From: Crocodylus rhombifer
Lineage: Eukaryota > Chordata > Crocodylia > Crocodylidae
Assembly (NCBI GenBank): GCA_038503035.1
Contig: JAVSML010025539.1
Location: 124,001-188,000, forward strand
DNA: 64,000 nt
Reading direction: 5' to 3'
Below are positions 31,161 to 43,900 of the stretch, piece by piece. Under the pieces are notes generated by a model. It was not told the DNA's origin, did not search any database, and saw only the letters and a list, made by a program, of their open reading frames with translations. The position numbers were made by a program, and so were the translations under genes. Every line of letters starts with the position of its first letter. The first letter of the stretch is position 1.

Positions 31161-34100
31161 TCTTGAATTTGGGTAAATATGGTAATATGTTAATGTTTGT
31201 AAACTGCTTTAAATATGAAAAGTGCTATGTATTATTGTTTGTTGATGGTCTGTAAAATGTTTTTCCACATTAGAAATTTTTTAAGTGTTATGCTATACAA
31301 GAGACAAAGATGAGTTTCTTTGTTTCTAGTATAATATTTTTCAAGAAGCGTTGATTTTATTAAATTAAAGATAATTAATGTAAATTCTACTAAGGGTGGA
31401 AATAAAATGTGATTCTCAGTAAAACATTTCTGGGATTCTTTTTGATATATTATGAAGGTAAATTGATACCTCTATAAGACTTTTCTTCTCCTAACAAACA
31501 TACACAGGTATTGAAAACTGAATCACTTTTCCGTTGTAATCTGACCCATCACTGACTCCAGAACAGTCTGCAGTGGAATTAATTGGTACCATGATAAAGT
31601 ACACATTTTCATCAAATGACTGGGAGGACAAGCACAGATTGTTTCATCTTTTACCGTGAGTATACAGAATTTGCCACTGAACTCAGTTGCTAGTCTCACT
31701 ACTGAAGATTACTTATTTGCTGGATCTTAATAAAAAAATTATACATCAATTATCAAAGCAAAATCAATCTTTGGCCTTCCCAGATGAGTTCCAGTTTCAA
31801 ATAAAGAATCAATTTAATTTCTTCATTCATGAAGGGTCATAGAGTAGATGAATAGTCTCATAATTATTAGCGCATAAAGGACATTTTTAAAAGCTTTAAT
31901 TTGTAGCAAGTTCAAGAAAAATGTACACAGCACAAAATCCAAAAATGCATGTATTTTTTAACTGATCTTACCAATTATAATATAAAACAGGTGAAATGGA
32001 AAGTAAAATATTCTTTCATTCTAGCCCTGAACCAATTGTCTGTTTTCCCTGAGGGTATTCTTCATATTAACTTCTGTCTTTTTATGATTTACTTTCAACA
32101 GTGGTTCCCTTTTCAAAGTGTATTTGGTTTATTTTGTTAGCCTATTAAAACTCAGTGCTGAGATCTCTCAATTAGCTTCCACCATTATAAAACCTGGGTA
32201 CCCTGGACCTTCACCTTTCTAAAATTCTTATTTGCAAAATTCATTTCCTTCATTTTCATAGAAGGGACAGGGGTCTATTTCTGGAATTATCTTGGAAGGT
32301 TTAGATGTACCTCTGCAGGAACTAAATTATTTTCTAGAAGCACCGAAGAAAATGTTCCTTAATTTATCTGATGAAAAAACGCTGAGGGATGTAAGGCACA
32401 TGGGCTGAGAGCATTGACTCCATAGTAATTCACGTACATCTATGTACACTGTCAATCTATTCTGTGATTAATCAGCTGAGCAGTAACAGCTGACCAGAAG
32501 TCAGGGTGTGTGGCAATGACAGGGATAGCTGGGAAGAAATTGGTATAAAGGCACAATATCCTGAAGGACCATGTTTGGAACCTATTAAGTTGTGGCCAGA
32601 TGATAGAGCACGCTCGGGATCCACCAGGTACTAGTAGTATCAATGCATCCTCTTGGTGGTCTGTCAAGAAATGCATAGTGATACACAAGGAAAAAGTGGT
32701 ATGTCACACCTTTTCAAAGCCCCTAACATAGTAAGTTGTTGATTTCAATTAAATGACTGTCACACTTAGGCTAGTGGAAAATTTGTCATCAAAATGTTTT
32801 TTGAAAAGAAAATTGGCTTCTCAATACAATGTTTTTTTCCAAACAAGGTGCCTGATTTTTCTCACGTGTTAGATGTTTCATTTAAAAAAAATGATCCTTT
32901 TCCAAACAGCTGTAATCAACATGTTAAAACTAAACCTGGGTTTTGTCCAGCATGTGGATGTTGAGTCTGTATGTCTTATCATTGGGCAAATTTTTAAATG
33001 AATTGCTCTTGTAAAAGTGTAACTGCATAGTGGAACTGTAATCTCACTTGTGTAAGACATGGAAAAGCAAATATTAATGTGTCTTTTGACAATTTATCAG
33101 CTACTAATCAGACTTTTCATGTCAATCTAAATGTAGTCATTTTAAAAGTTAGGTATAACACTTGATGAAAGTGGAAAAAAATGCTAGCAATACTGTCTGA
33201 ACTAAGATCAGAAGAAATGGCCTTAAGGAAGAAGTGGGTGATGTAGCTGCAGGGTCATCTTCTGTTTTAGTTTAAACAACAGTAGTGGAACACACAAATG
33301 TGCTTTAGAAAGGGCAGTGGGCAAAGAAAGGGAGAAACATGTTTTAACTTAACATTGTCAAGATATTCTTGGAAGATAGAAATACATTTTAACAACTTTA
33401 ATTAAAAAACAAGGTGAAAAGATTCATTGAACATAATGGTCAAATACTTGAGAAGTTTCTGGTTTAGATTTGTTTTCTTTTTTCCTGTTTCCAGTATTTT
33501 TATGCTATCTATAGGATCAGATAATTGAAGTGATTGAATCCTGAATTTACCAACTGGATATTATTAGGCCAATTTTTATATTTTGCCTTTTAAGTAATGA
33601 TCTATTAGTTTCAACTGCTTTAAAAATAATATAGAGGGTATTGTTAAAGGTAAAATTACTTTGGTCCTGAAAGGTATAATGATATGAAAGGGGTGATTTA
33701 AATTGTTCAAACAAGAAAAATGGAATAACTTGAGATCACTGATCTTTTCAAGTCCAAGCCACTGCTATAAATTCAGCTTAAATCAAAATTCATTAAGACA
33801 CAGTTGATGTAGTATATGAAACTAGTTTGGTACACTCAGTACAGTTCCTAATTATCTGTATACAGCAAAGACATAACCATTATAGTTGGTACTAGTTGTC
33901 ACTCTCATTAAAAGTTTCATAGGAGAAGCCAAAGATGAAATCTGATTGGAGACTGAATGACCCTTGTTCCCTGAAGCTGTCTTTCAGAACATGATGGTTT
34001 ACAATGATGGTTAGAAGCCATGGATCATTGTATCAGGGTCATAATTTCAGTCAAGGATCTGTGAACAGGTATCACAGGGTGCTGTAGCTGACACAGGGAT

Positions 34101-35165
34101 TAGGGAACAAAAGGGATTATTCGTGGTACTAGAGCTCATTTCTGGCCCTGAGAGCAGGAATAGATAAACGAAGGGAAGATCCCTAAGGGATCTCAGTGCA
34201 TAGTGAAGCAAGCAGTTTTGCACAAGTCAAAATGAAGTAATAAGATTCAAATTTATTGAAAAGGACAAGGCAATCTCCAGTTTCATCTCTGCCTGCTTTC
34301 CAATGATCAGAACAGAAGGAAAAATGCATCCCTCATTAAGAACTTGGATCTTTGTATATTGGACCTGAACCTGGCCAACTTTTTGTACCCCGAGTCCCTA
34401 AATAAAGTAGCTAAAAAGTCAAAGTCCTTCCTTCCTTCCTTGTGTTGTTAAATAAAGCTTAGAGAGCACTCCAGATTTCTTTCATGTCATGATGCCTTCC
34501 CTACTAGTTTTATTCACTAAAAATCACTGACATGGCGGTAATTTATCTGTGTTAAAAAGTTGATGATGTTTGTGTGGAGCCCTGTGAAATATCCCTCCAA
34601 AAGATCCCAGGTAATTATAGAAAGTTTTTTTGGAGGTAGGATGTACAAAGAGATTTGACAATGTATATGCCTTGTGTAATTGGCAGAACCATGCTGAAGG
34701 CTTTTATATCTAATGGGTCATCTAAAATATCTTGAACCAGAGTGTGCAGACAGGATACTAACCTGGAGGTATCACTAAACTGATCCCAGATCAGAAAACA
34801 GTTCTTAATTTTGCTTTGTGCATTTTTTTCTCAGAACACAGTTTCTGTTTTTTTCACAAGACAAGATTATGTGGAATTCTTAACAACTGCATACTGATTC
34901 AGCTTTCTCCTTGCAATAACAGTATTAAACTGTTCTAATGGATATCATCTTTATTTCTTTTGCATCATGTTTTAAAAGTATTTGAGAGAGAAAATTAGGC
35001 TCTGTTGTACTATTACATGTCAGGAATGACTCACATTCTTCCCTTTCTCCTCCAGTAGATATCATCATCTCTTATTTATGTTTCATAAAAGGAAATGATT
35101 AACAATATCCTTTCAAATATGAAGCAAAAGTCTGTCATGGTCAGTTTAGTACCTGGATTTCCATA
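31161..35165. other. long AT-rich stretch without recognised features
   Basis: No gene, LINE or LTR signal. A short CCTT run occurs at 34425-34441. Moderately conserved non-coding sequence cannot be excluded by eye. Confidence 0.5.
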
Positions 35166-35250
35166 GTGATTTTGTTCATTTGTTATATTTTTTTCACTAT
35201 GAATTCCACAGTGATTTTGTTCATTTGTTATATTTTTTTCACTATGAATT
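35166..35250 (+). repeat. 45-bp tandem duplication
   Basis: The unit beginning 'gtgattttgttcatttgtta' and ending 'cactatgaatt' occurs at 35166 and again at 35211, near-identical. It makes the repetitive reading ILFICYIFFTMN in one frame, which is not a protein signal. Confidence 0.95.
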
Positions 35251-35904
35251 GTGGTGAAAAGAAGGCAACAAACCCACTAACCAATTGTATATATTACAGA
35301 TTGACATGTTCTCACTTTTACTTTTGCAATGCTTATGTTGATTATAATTATTTTCATCGATATGTTGATGATGACAAGTTAGAAAAAAATCATAAATGAT
35401 CATTAATAGATTGAAAACTGATAAAGGGCCACCCAAATGCAAACAATCTAGTTTATATTGTTGGGATCTAGTAACCAGTGAAGATTCAGCTAACAATTTA
35501 GTGATAACCTAGTGGTATCTGAAACAGTGTCACCTGAAATAATCTGTGTTGCCCTGAAATATTCTCTTTGATTTTTTTCTGTCATTGGAAATTTAACTTA
35601 AGAAATCACTTCAGTGTAATTTTTCATGTCCATAAGGAGTGTCATATTTTCTAGTGTAGGTTGATAGAATATTTTTGTATCATTGTTCCAGCAGTGACAT
35701 CTATGTCTATGCACTGTAGGTGCAGACAGAAGTGACAATTTTTGGCTGTTCTGGGCACAGAAAGCTGAGACCAAACACAAGTGCATGGCTACAAACAACT
35801 CAAAAAAAGGCAAATCAAGTGAAAATCAGACCCATCATTGCATGAGGTAGCAAATAAAGACATCTCAAAATGTAGTGTCTTTTGTAACTTTTATCTTTGG
35901 AGCT
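35251..35904. other. anonymous AT-rich sequence
   Basis: No recognised feature. Confidence 0.4.
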
Positions 35905-36125
35905 CCCAGCCTGTTGCTGTTTTTAGAATGGGAGGGGAGAAAGAGTGGAGGGAGATCAGTCTGGGGGGTTTCAGCCCCCTCAAAGGATGGGGCAGGTGTG
36001 TTGGACCTTCCCCCGAGGTAGGCAGGGCTCCCATTCACCCCCCCCCCCCTTCAACACTGGCTGGGGAGCCCCAAAATGAGCTCCCTCTGCTGCCTTTCCT
36101 CCCATTCTGAAAAAGGCAAATGCTG
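35905..36125. repeat. foldback (MITE-like) element
   Basis: The arms 'tttttagaatgggagg' (about 35920) and 'cctcccattctgaaaaa' (about 36099) are inverted copies with one mismatch, and further matching lies inside ('ggagggagatca' against 'tgagctccctctgc'). A run of about ten C lies in the centre. No target duplication was identified. Confidence 0.6.
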
Positions 36126-38190
36126 GCAGAGCCATGGCTGTTGCTATAGGAAACTGGCTGCAAGCTCTCAGCCCACTGCTAGATTCTCTTCCCCTGTGGA
36201 GCCAACAATGAACTTCTGTTTAGTCCTGGGTAATGTTATAACATGGAACACTTTGCAGAAAACATTGTGAGTTACAGTGCGAGCTGCACTTCTGTTTACA
36301 CCCTGTGCACATTCATTAATGCTCACACTCCAAACCTTGAAATTTGTTAATGTGGTCACAGTAGGCTCATCCTTCTACCCAAGCTACCCAAGTTCACAGG
36401 GAATCAATGGCAGAGCAGAAAATTAGATTTAGGTTTCCTAAATCCTATACTACAGATGAAACCATTTGACAATACACTGTTCTTAATTTTGGGGTGGGGG
36501 TGCCTTGGAGCATGACAATGAAGTGAAATAGATGCTTTCTTTCAAACTGTTATTTTAGCAAGAGTTGACATAAGAAATAAAACAATCGGGCCCTATGAGA
36601 ATACTGTCTTATTTGCTCTTGGCATTATGTCCAAAGCCCTGCAGTTCTTAGCGTTCCCTTGTCTCTCTGGGACTCATCTAAAAGCTTTCTTTTTAGGCCC
36701 CTGACTCTGCCAGTCTTAGTCAGCTAACAGTAGTTGGAACTCTCTCATGGTTTCCTTTCTGTAGCTCATATCTCTTAAAAAATTTTCATCTTTTGAATTG
36801 CAGGTTCTTAGCCCTAGCAGATGAGCTGCATTGCCATAGCTAAACCAAGAACTTGCTACTACACAGCTATAAATGAGCCATTGTATTTGACTGAATCCTT
36901 TTTATCTATGCTGTTGTTTACTTTAAGCAAATAGTCTATTATAAATAAATAAACATCTGCAATATCATATACCTATTTTGCAGTTCTCAGCGAGTTACCT
37001 CACTTGGTAACATACTATTGCCAAATAATGTTGCTAACTTTTGGCTTAAAATATGAATAGATTAAAATATTAAATATAAAATATTATATACCTTAAATTA
37101 TATACCTTAAAGATACCTTGATCTTTATCTATGGAATGGAAATTAGAAATCTATGGGACTCTACTATTAACTGTTTCTCTTAATTTTGTCTTTTTTTAAA
37201 TATAATGTATGAACTTTAAAGTTACTGATCTATGTTTATATATATGGGTTTATTCTTATAAGGGAAAAGGAAAATGCTGCCTGTGAAGGTGCTGAATAAT
37301 TCTGTAGGCAAACAATTTGCAAAATTGACACATTCTTTTTCAGTAATTTGGGGTCTTCGCACAACAGGAAATCTTGGTATTCATTTCCCCCACCACAGAA
37401 AAGTAATTTATTTTCATGCTTACTTAATAAGCTACAGGTGGTTACAGCTGGAGGTTACCTTTTTGCTTCAATGACAGAAGTTTTGCACCCAGAATTTGCT
37501 AACTTGTGTCTTAAAATGACAACCATGTATCACTAAAAGGCCCATGGTCAAGTTTTGTAAGCTACAGCTAGATCTCCAATGAAGGTTTCAGATAAATCCT
37601 TTTTACCCTGCTACTACTACTCCTGTCCTGTTTTCAGCTCAACACCCTGCTTAATATACTTGCCATTTGCTAAATACAAAACAAAATTTCCAGTGGGCAT
37701 AATGGCTGTCTTTCAACCTATTCTTCTCATAGATAGCATGAATAATTTGCAGTTTAAGTCATTTTACCTGCCTTCATACTTATGACAGTGGTTAAAAATT
37801 ACAGTTGTAGCTTGGGGCAAGAATTACAAGCAGGTAATATTCTTTTCTACTAGTAGGTTCACATCCTGCTTGTTTTATCTTGTGAATTTTAAGAGAAAAA
37901 ATACGTGAGATGGGGTTGTGAAGCTGTGATAATCATATTTTGGTTTTGCCCTGTGTGCCGGGGGTGGTGCACCCACACAGTTTGGCTTATTACCTTAATC
38001 ATGACTAATTTACTTCTGGAGAAAAAAATGGCACAACATAACAAATTAGTCAACTAGAGCTGTAATTGAAATAAAATATAGCATATTAAAGACATTTTGA
38101 ATGAGCAGAAAAATCTGCTTGAGCCTCACTATTGACATTTGACAAATATGGCAAATATTCTCTGATGCCCTAAAAGAAACTTTTTTTCAT
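36126..38190. other. AT-rich sequence without recognised features
   Basis: No gene. A small palindrome sits around 37955 (GTGTGC...GCACCCACAC). Frames are short. Confidence 0.45.
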
Positions 38191-38575
38191 AGACCTTATT
38201 TCATAGACTTCATAGACATTAGGGCTGGAAGGGACCTCAGAAGATCAGAGTCCAGCCCCTGGCCCCAGGGGCAGGAAGTCAGCTGGGGTCAAAGGATCCC
38301 AGGAAGATAAACATCCAATTGACTCTTAAAGGAGTCCAGAGAAGGGGCTTGCACCACCTCTGGAGGCAGTCTGTTCCAGGCCTTGGAGGCTCGTATAGTA
38401 AAGAGTTCTTCCTTATGTCCAGCCTGAAACAGTCTTGGAGGAGTTTGTGACAGTTTGACCTTGTCATCCCATGGGACACTCTGGTGAACAGGTGTTCCCC
38501 TAGATCCTGATGTACACCCCTTATTGTCAGAACAAGCTTTAAAGTGGAAAGGAAAACTGGGCAAAACCTGATGAG
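38191..38575 (-). mobile_element. CR1 3' end, minus strand
   Basis: On the plus strand it starts with the antisense tail 'tttcatagacttcatagaca' and 'ttagggctggaagggacctc', then reads into the ORF2 C-terminus. The frame 38582-38289 on the minus strand contains FRLDIRK-like sequence changed to FQAGHKEELF, then TIRASKAWNRLPPEVVQAPS and LDVYLPGIL. This subfamily differs in its tail from the copies at 45.3 and 61.7 kb. Confidence 0.88.
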
Positions 38576-38582
38576 TTTGCAA
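38289..38582 (-). pseudogene. CR1 ORF2 C-terminal fragment
   Basis: A 97-residue frame covering the last conserved ORF2 region, with KAWNRLPPEVV near residues 69-79 and a natural-looking end at LPGIL. The 5' part is truncated at about 38575 and no RT is present. Confidence 0.85.
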
Positions 38583-39000
38583 GAACAGACTTTTACTCCA
38601 TAATCCATAAACAAAGCAAAATGTGATACCAAGAAATTTTACCTGGTTTTTACTTGCGTATCTAGTAGTGCATGAGGTTTAACTGAGGTCCACAAACTTG
38701 GACCACCTCAGCAAAGGTAGCCTGAGTGTCAAGTTTTGTCATAAGTTTTGCACAGCTCAAGTTGAACAAGACTGTAACAGAGAGATGAGTCAGTTTTGTA
38801 GCAAGGGAGGTGCAAGCAGGGCAACTGCCCTAGGCGCCAAAGCAAAGGGGCACCAAGAGGCACTGCCCAGCCAAGGAGGGGTGTGGACACAGCCGCGAGT
38901 GATTCATCTGGTGGGGTGTGGGGATGAGGGGAAGGAAGCTTCCACCGCTTCCCAGGCAAGCATGTGGGGGAGAGTGTGCCCCCTGGATCAGTGAGTGGGT
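38576..39000. other. anonymous, increasingly GC-rich sequence
   Basis: 'gggcaactgccctaggcgcc' near 38818 looks like repeat-derived sequence, but its class was not determined. Confidence 0.35.
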
Positions 39001-39960
39001 CGAGGGAGGGCTGCCACTGTGGGCTTTGCCTCAGGCAGCAAACTTCATTGCTATAGTACTGCCTGGGGCTCTCTGTTCCTTGGAAAGGAAAAACAGCTCA
39101 GCCAGGGAGCTTTTCAGGGCAGGAAGGGCAGCAGCTGCCAGTTGCCAAGGCAGCAAGGCTAATGAGACAATTAGCAGCCAGTCTAAGCAGTCACCTGACC
39201 GGATGTAGGCAGGTCCCTGGGGAGCCATTCAGGGATGCTGGGGCTGAAGGGGAGGCTGGGGAGTCCAAAGTCCAAAGCTGAAGCTGGCAGGGGAGTCTTT
39301 CCCTGGCTGCCACAGGGGAAGGAGCTCCTGCCCAGGGGAGCCATTCAGGGATGCTGGGCTGACTGTTTGGTGCCTGTAAGAACACTGAGGTCAGGAAGCT
39401 CACAAGGAGTCTATGCTGGGAGATACACTGACATAAGGGGAAGAGAAGGTTTGCCCTCTTAAAAGGACAGAGGACTGTTTTCTCCCTTGTTGTTTATGTT
39501 GCAGCCCAGAGGCCTATGTTATGTTGTTGTTTTGACTGATGGCTTGGGGTGAGACTATACAGAAGGTGAAGGGGGTACTTGACTGTCTTGAGCCCTGCTG
39601 GGGGTACGCTTAAGCACAGAAGGGCCAGGGGCTTGGTGCCAGCAAGGGTGCAGCCACACAGGGGCCTGGGGGCTGGCATCTGGAAGGGACAAATAAAGCT
39701 AGTGCCTCAAAACCAGGTCCAATTCAGTGGACCTAGGCTAGAAGGCCTAGCAAGATTAAAGCGGCAGAGGCCAAGGAGACCAAAGCCTCAACAGAGGGGC
39801 AGCATACCTGTAACACCCATGAAGCATGGTAAAGGAGCCGTGCAATTAGCCCTTAAGGCTTTGGGTGCCTGTCTGGGCACAGTTGACTACAGAGGCCCAA
39901 CTGGGGGCCTGAGAGTACAGAGGCCCAGTGAGACAGAGGACTAGCGAAGGCCTGTGGGCA
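39001..39960 (+). mobile_element. possible LTR-derived block
   Basis: GC-rich, with a polyadenylation-type AATAAA at 39692-39697 and a duplicated segment: 'gggagccattcagggatgct' occurs near 39219 and 39336, a 117-base spacing. 'aggctaatgagacaattagc' near 39157 resembles text common in reptile LTRs. No TG...CA ends with a duplication were found and no coding body is attached. Confidence 0.35.
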
Positions 39961-39974
39961 GCCTCCCCCTATAC

Positions 39975-40330
39975 AGAAAAAGCTGTGTTATCCGCCACCT
40001 TACAAACTGGCATGCTCTATTAAATGGCATGCCAGTCAACGTGGCAAAAGCAGAACCAGAAGTGTCCTCTGTAGCATTTCCGGTTTCACCGAGTCTCCAT
40101 GGCCCAGGGCAAAGCAGCCTGTGCTGCTGAGTCCCCACAGCCTGGGGAATAGGAGCCTGTTCCCAGTGTGCCCAGGACCCCCCCTCCCTGTCCCCCAGCA
40201 CACTGACACACTGGGAGGGGTGGTGGCCCAAAGAGGCAAAGACACCTGTTCAGGCCTCTCAGGTACCCAGCGCATTTGGTTATCTGGCACCCCCCCCCAT
40301 TCCCCATAGGTACCGGATAACAAAAATGTT
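39975..40330. repeat. possible short DNA transposon with GTTATC(C) inverted ends
   Basis: 'gttatccgccacc' (39987-39999) faces 'ggtaccggataac' (40309-40321) as imperfect inverted ends, and an inner 'ggttatctggcacc' lies at about 40278. Such ends resemble pogo/Tigger-type elements. No TA duplication was confirmed. Confidence 0.4.
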
Positions 40331-40714
40331 GCTGTATTATTAGTACCATCAAGGTATGGCAGGAAAGCCAGAGTGGGCATTTTAGGGGTGGAGCAGGGCA
40401 CAGTTGTGAAGCCACCAGGGAGCCACCCTTGGGACCCTGACATGTTACAAAAATCTAAAACAAAAAAGGTTTCTTGTGAATGCCCCAACCATGAGCTATA
40501 GTCAGTCCATCTCATTCTTGCTCTGCTTCTGGGCCAATGAGAAGTGGAACAGTGCCAGCATGAGGACTTACCAAAAATATACACTGCCTTTGTGAATAGG
40601 TATTCACCTAGGATATGCATCCAAATCACAGCAAGGACTGAAACTTGAATCTTCTACACCTCAAATGAGTGCCTGGACCCTTTTTTTTTTTTTATAGATC
40701 TCCTCCTGGGTCAT
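40331..40714. other. anonymous sequence
   Basis: Ends in a 15-base poly-T run at about 40681. The minus-strand frame of 197 residues (40036-40629) that crosses it has no recognisable domain. Confidence 0.35.
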
Positions 40715-40900
40715 GGAGCACCTGGCTGGGCAAGGCAGTTTCAGTGATTCCAGCTCTAGCCTCCAGCCTGAGATGGGGCCAAGGTCAGGGCCAGAACTGC
40801 AACAGCTTCCCCTGATGCTCTGTGTGCTCCTTCCCTATGACCCCCTAGCTCGGTGTGCCCTATCCCTGTGCTCCCCCTGCTATTGTGCATACTGCATCTT
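40715..40900 (+). repeat. C-rich dispersed repeat, copy 1
   Basis: 'agcctccagcctgag', then 'caaggtcagggccaga' and 'gctctgtgtgctccttccct' recur in the same order at 45655-45745. The family is not recognised. Here it is preceded by poly-T. Confidence 0.7.
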
Positions 40901-41548
40901 GTTTAATTGTGTCAGAGCTGCACTAGCAAGATTCATAGGGAAAGTCCTGTTTAAGAATCCTACTTCAGGGCCTCTGAGGCCTGAGGTAGGGCTCTGAGCA
41001 GCTCATTAGCTATTGAAAAGTAGCATCATTTCAGCTGTTTTGTACTTCCCCAGATTCAGAAACTGGGGCACCTTGGGGACAAAAAGGTGCTGAATGGTAG
41101 TTTTCAGGATATCAGTGGAACCTCAGTGCTGGACACATTACTTAAAAAGTTATAAAGGTTTCTAACTATATTAGAGGATTTGGGCCATAACAGTAAAATT
41201 ATGTCGGGTCTGTGTGGTGTCCTAGGTAAGGGATTTTAGGATTGTTTTTGCCACCCTTTATCTCTGTCCAGAAGGTAACAACTGATTAAAAATAAAGGAT
41301 AGTAGGATAGTGTACTTGCAAATTCACCTGCATTGCACCCATTCTTCATTTTACAAAAGAAGGAACCTATCCAGGAAGAAGAGTATAAACTGCCTTTTTA
41401 TCATTATAATAAGGTTGTCTCTTGCCCCTGAAGGCACTATGCCTTATGCTTCAACAATACTTAGATACTGTTTTTCTCCTATCTGTTGATTCCCTAAAAT
41501 TCTCGACTGGTGTGATTCTTAGGTACAGTTCATAATAAACTCCTGTGC

Positions 41549-41551
<3 letters not shown>
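40901..41551. other. anonymous sequence
   Basis: No recognised feature. Confidence 0.4.

Positions 41552-41592
<41 letters not shown>
41552..41592. repeat. (TG)n microsatellite
   Basis: About 20 TG units, followed by a looser CA/TA-rich tract to 41640. Confidence 0.97.
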
Positions 41593-41595
<3 letters not shown>

Positions 41596-42266
41596 ATGCA
41601 CACAAACACATGTATACACACATGCACATAGATATACACAAAATGGATGTCCATGGAATTACAACCTTTTTTCTATGAGAAATGTACGTAAGTTGTTAGA
41701 TTCCGATGGAATGCTGGGGCTGTACATAAAATGTCATTGGAAAAGAATGCTCAAGCTTCTATGCCTCCAACAAAAATGTACTAACTAAAACTAAAATGTA
41801 CCAGCAGGAGAAGAGTGAAAACATTTCCTCAAAGCTTTATAAGAAACAAATAAATGGAAGTTTTACAAGTCTTTCATCTCCTCAGGAAAAGTACACAACC
41901 AAAACCATCTTCTACAATTTGTGATAAAAGCTTTAGAAATGAAATAATATAGAAATCAAAATAATATAGAAATGAATCATATAGTATATTCTTGATTTAA
42001 AGATCATGCGATCCTTTTTTATTTCCAATCCAGATAACTCCCACACACACACTTCCTGAATTGGCTGTTTTTTTGTAAAAAATACACTGATTTAAAAGCA
42101 AAGTTCCCTTATTTACATAGGTATAAAACCCTGTGAACCAAATTCACTCTATTGAAGTCATTGGAATTACACCATTTAAGAAAATTCCCCTTCCTGAACC
42201 AAATTCTAAATTATACTAATGTTACCAAGATAATTTGTTCTAACATTTCTGATGATAAAATTACTT
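41593..42266. other. anonymous AT-rich sequence
   Basis: 'accaaattcactctattgaa' near 42138 recalls one arm of the palindromic repeat at 12045. No gene. Confidence 0.4.
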
Positions 42267-42687
42267 TAAACCAGTAGTGCTCAACCTTTGAGTTATGGGG
42301 CTCCCCACAGGTCTGGACATTTGTGGCAGCTTTAATGCTGTCACTGCTCCCTCCCCCTCAAGCCCTCCAGCACTTCAGAGCTGCAGGCATTGGCTTTAAA
42401 CTGTGGCATACAGGGAAAAACTTCAAAGCTGGTATCTGCACCCTTATGCATGAGGTTGTAGGTGCAGGGCTTTAAAATGCCATGCAGGGGGGGCATGTTT
42501 GGGACTGTGGGTGCCAGCTTGAAGTGCTGTAGGTGTGGGTGCAGATCAAGTCCCCTGCACAGCACTTCAGCGCCCTGCAAGGTCAAGCATGGGGCTGCAG
42601 GCTCAGGGCTCTCAAGTCCTGAGGAAGGCAACTTTTCCCCTACATGGTGCATGCAAGCTGGCATCCATAAACTCCATGGGAGTACAT
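42267..42687 (+). mobile_element. possible hAT left end and GC-rich body
   Basis: 'ccagtagtgctcaacctttg' resembles a CAGTGGTTCTCAACC hAT terminus. GC-rich sequence with internal inverted pieces ('aagtgctgtagg', 'ctgcacagcactt') follows. No right end was found, and a second, complete hAT lies at its right side. Confidence 0.35.
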
Positions 42688-43006
42688 CAGGGGTTCTCAG
42701 TCCCCAGTCTGTGACCCAGCTGCTGGTCCACAGCACGGTCGGCTGCCAGACTGGAAGTAGCTGCAGACTGGCAAACTGCAGCCCCCCAGAGCCGGGTGGA
42801 GAGGCCACGGATCCTTTTGCAGGGCCCACAGCAGTGCAGGGTTTGGGCCACCCTCCCACCCCTGGGGTGAGGGTAGCCTTACGTGTTTTCAGGCCAGAAA
42901 TTCCAGGCGCAGTTGGCTGTGATTGCTGGGCTACAGTTTGCCGAGCTGCAGCCACTTCCAGGCCACGGTTTGCCGGGCTGCGACATAAAAACTTCGGGAA
43001 CCCCTG
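42688..43006 (+). mobile_element. short complete non-autonomous hAT
   Basis: It starts CAGGGGTTCTCAG and ends CGGGAACCCCTG, short inverted termini. The flanks GAGTACAT (42680-42687) and GAGTAGAT (43007-43014) match at 7 of 8, the size expected of a hAT target duplication. Length 319; no transposase. The long open frames crossing it (42341-42955 minus, 42462-43028 plus) run past both ends and are not genes. Confidence 0.8.
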
Positions 43007-43210
43007 GAGTAGATGGAACAGGGAGTAAAGCCCCTGACCTGTTCCCCAGACCAGGCAGTCTCTGATCTAGGAAAGAGGCAGACAGCATTACTTCCTGCTC
43101 TACTCCCCTCCCAGAGCAGTCCTGGGAACACTGGAGCAGTGGGGTGAAGCTCCTACCCGCTCCTCACACTGGAGACTCCAGTCTGAGGAGTGGGATGCAG
43201 CAACTTCCTG

Positions 43211-43270
43211 CCCCTAGGTTTTAAACGCCACCCTTGCTGCCCAGCTAGGGTCCCATTTAAAACCTAGGGG
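43211..43270. repeat. perfect 15-bp hairpin
   Basis: CCCCTAGGTTTTAAA (43211-43225) and TTTAAAACCTAGGGG (43256-43270) are exact inverted copies around a 30-base loop. No known element was recognised; it could be the ends or the core of a MITE. Confidence 0.9.
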
Positions 43271-43889
43271 CCAGTCAGCTACATAGCTTAGGGGAGTCCT
43301 GCTGAATCACAGAGTATCTCTCTGGAGGGGAGAGTGGTAGGAAATACTGCAAGCTGGGATGCCAAAGGAAAGCAGTAGAGTTTCTAGCAGTAAGGGAACT
43401 GTACAAGTGTACATTAAACACATCTAACCCCTCTCTCCCTAACCTTCATTGGATGACATTTAACTTACCAGAGTGCCTACCATTTTTAGACTAAACTAAC
43501 TGTTATGAATACTTTTATACTGAGCATTTTGAACAAACTAAAAATGATTTTATTCATATACATGTGATGCTTGTATCCCCTCTTTGTCTACATGGAGTCA
43601 TACCATTTGCTGTGGTGACTTCATTTTTTTATTCTTAGTTTTGTTAGCCCTGGCAAGTCAAAACAACTAAGACGCAGTTAGCTATCTTCTGTTATGAAGA
43701 TGTTAAAAGTGCTTTTCCATCTGTTCTGGCTTGTTCTTAGCACTTCAGGTTGCTGGTATGAAGATTACAATCGTTTCTATAAGGGTCAATTCCTAAATAC
43801 CCCTTTAAGCACTTCCACTTAGTTGTTGCAACACCTAAAATTAAATCATCTCTCCCCCATCTGAGTTATCCCAATCAAGAACACATTAT
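43271..43889. other. anonymous sequence
   Basis: No recognised feature before the CR1 start. Confidence 0.4.
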
Positions 43890-43900
43890 CTATAGAATGA

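Noticed and set aside
40036..40629. 197-residue minus-strand frame
   Set aside because: No recognised domain; it runs through a putative MITE and poly-purine tracts. An exon was considered, but splice-site-bounded conserved coding is not apparent.
41552..41640. Protein frame with HTHTHT repeats on the minus strand
   Set aside because: It is the translation of a TG/CA microsatellite.
42341..43028. Frames of 204 (minus) and 188 (plus) residues
   Set aside because: They cross the boundaries of the 42688-43006 hAT and occupy both strands of the same GC-rich DNA. No motif.
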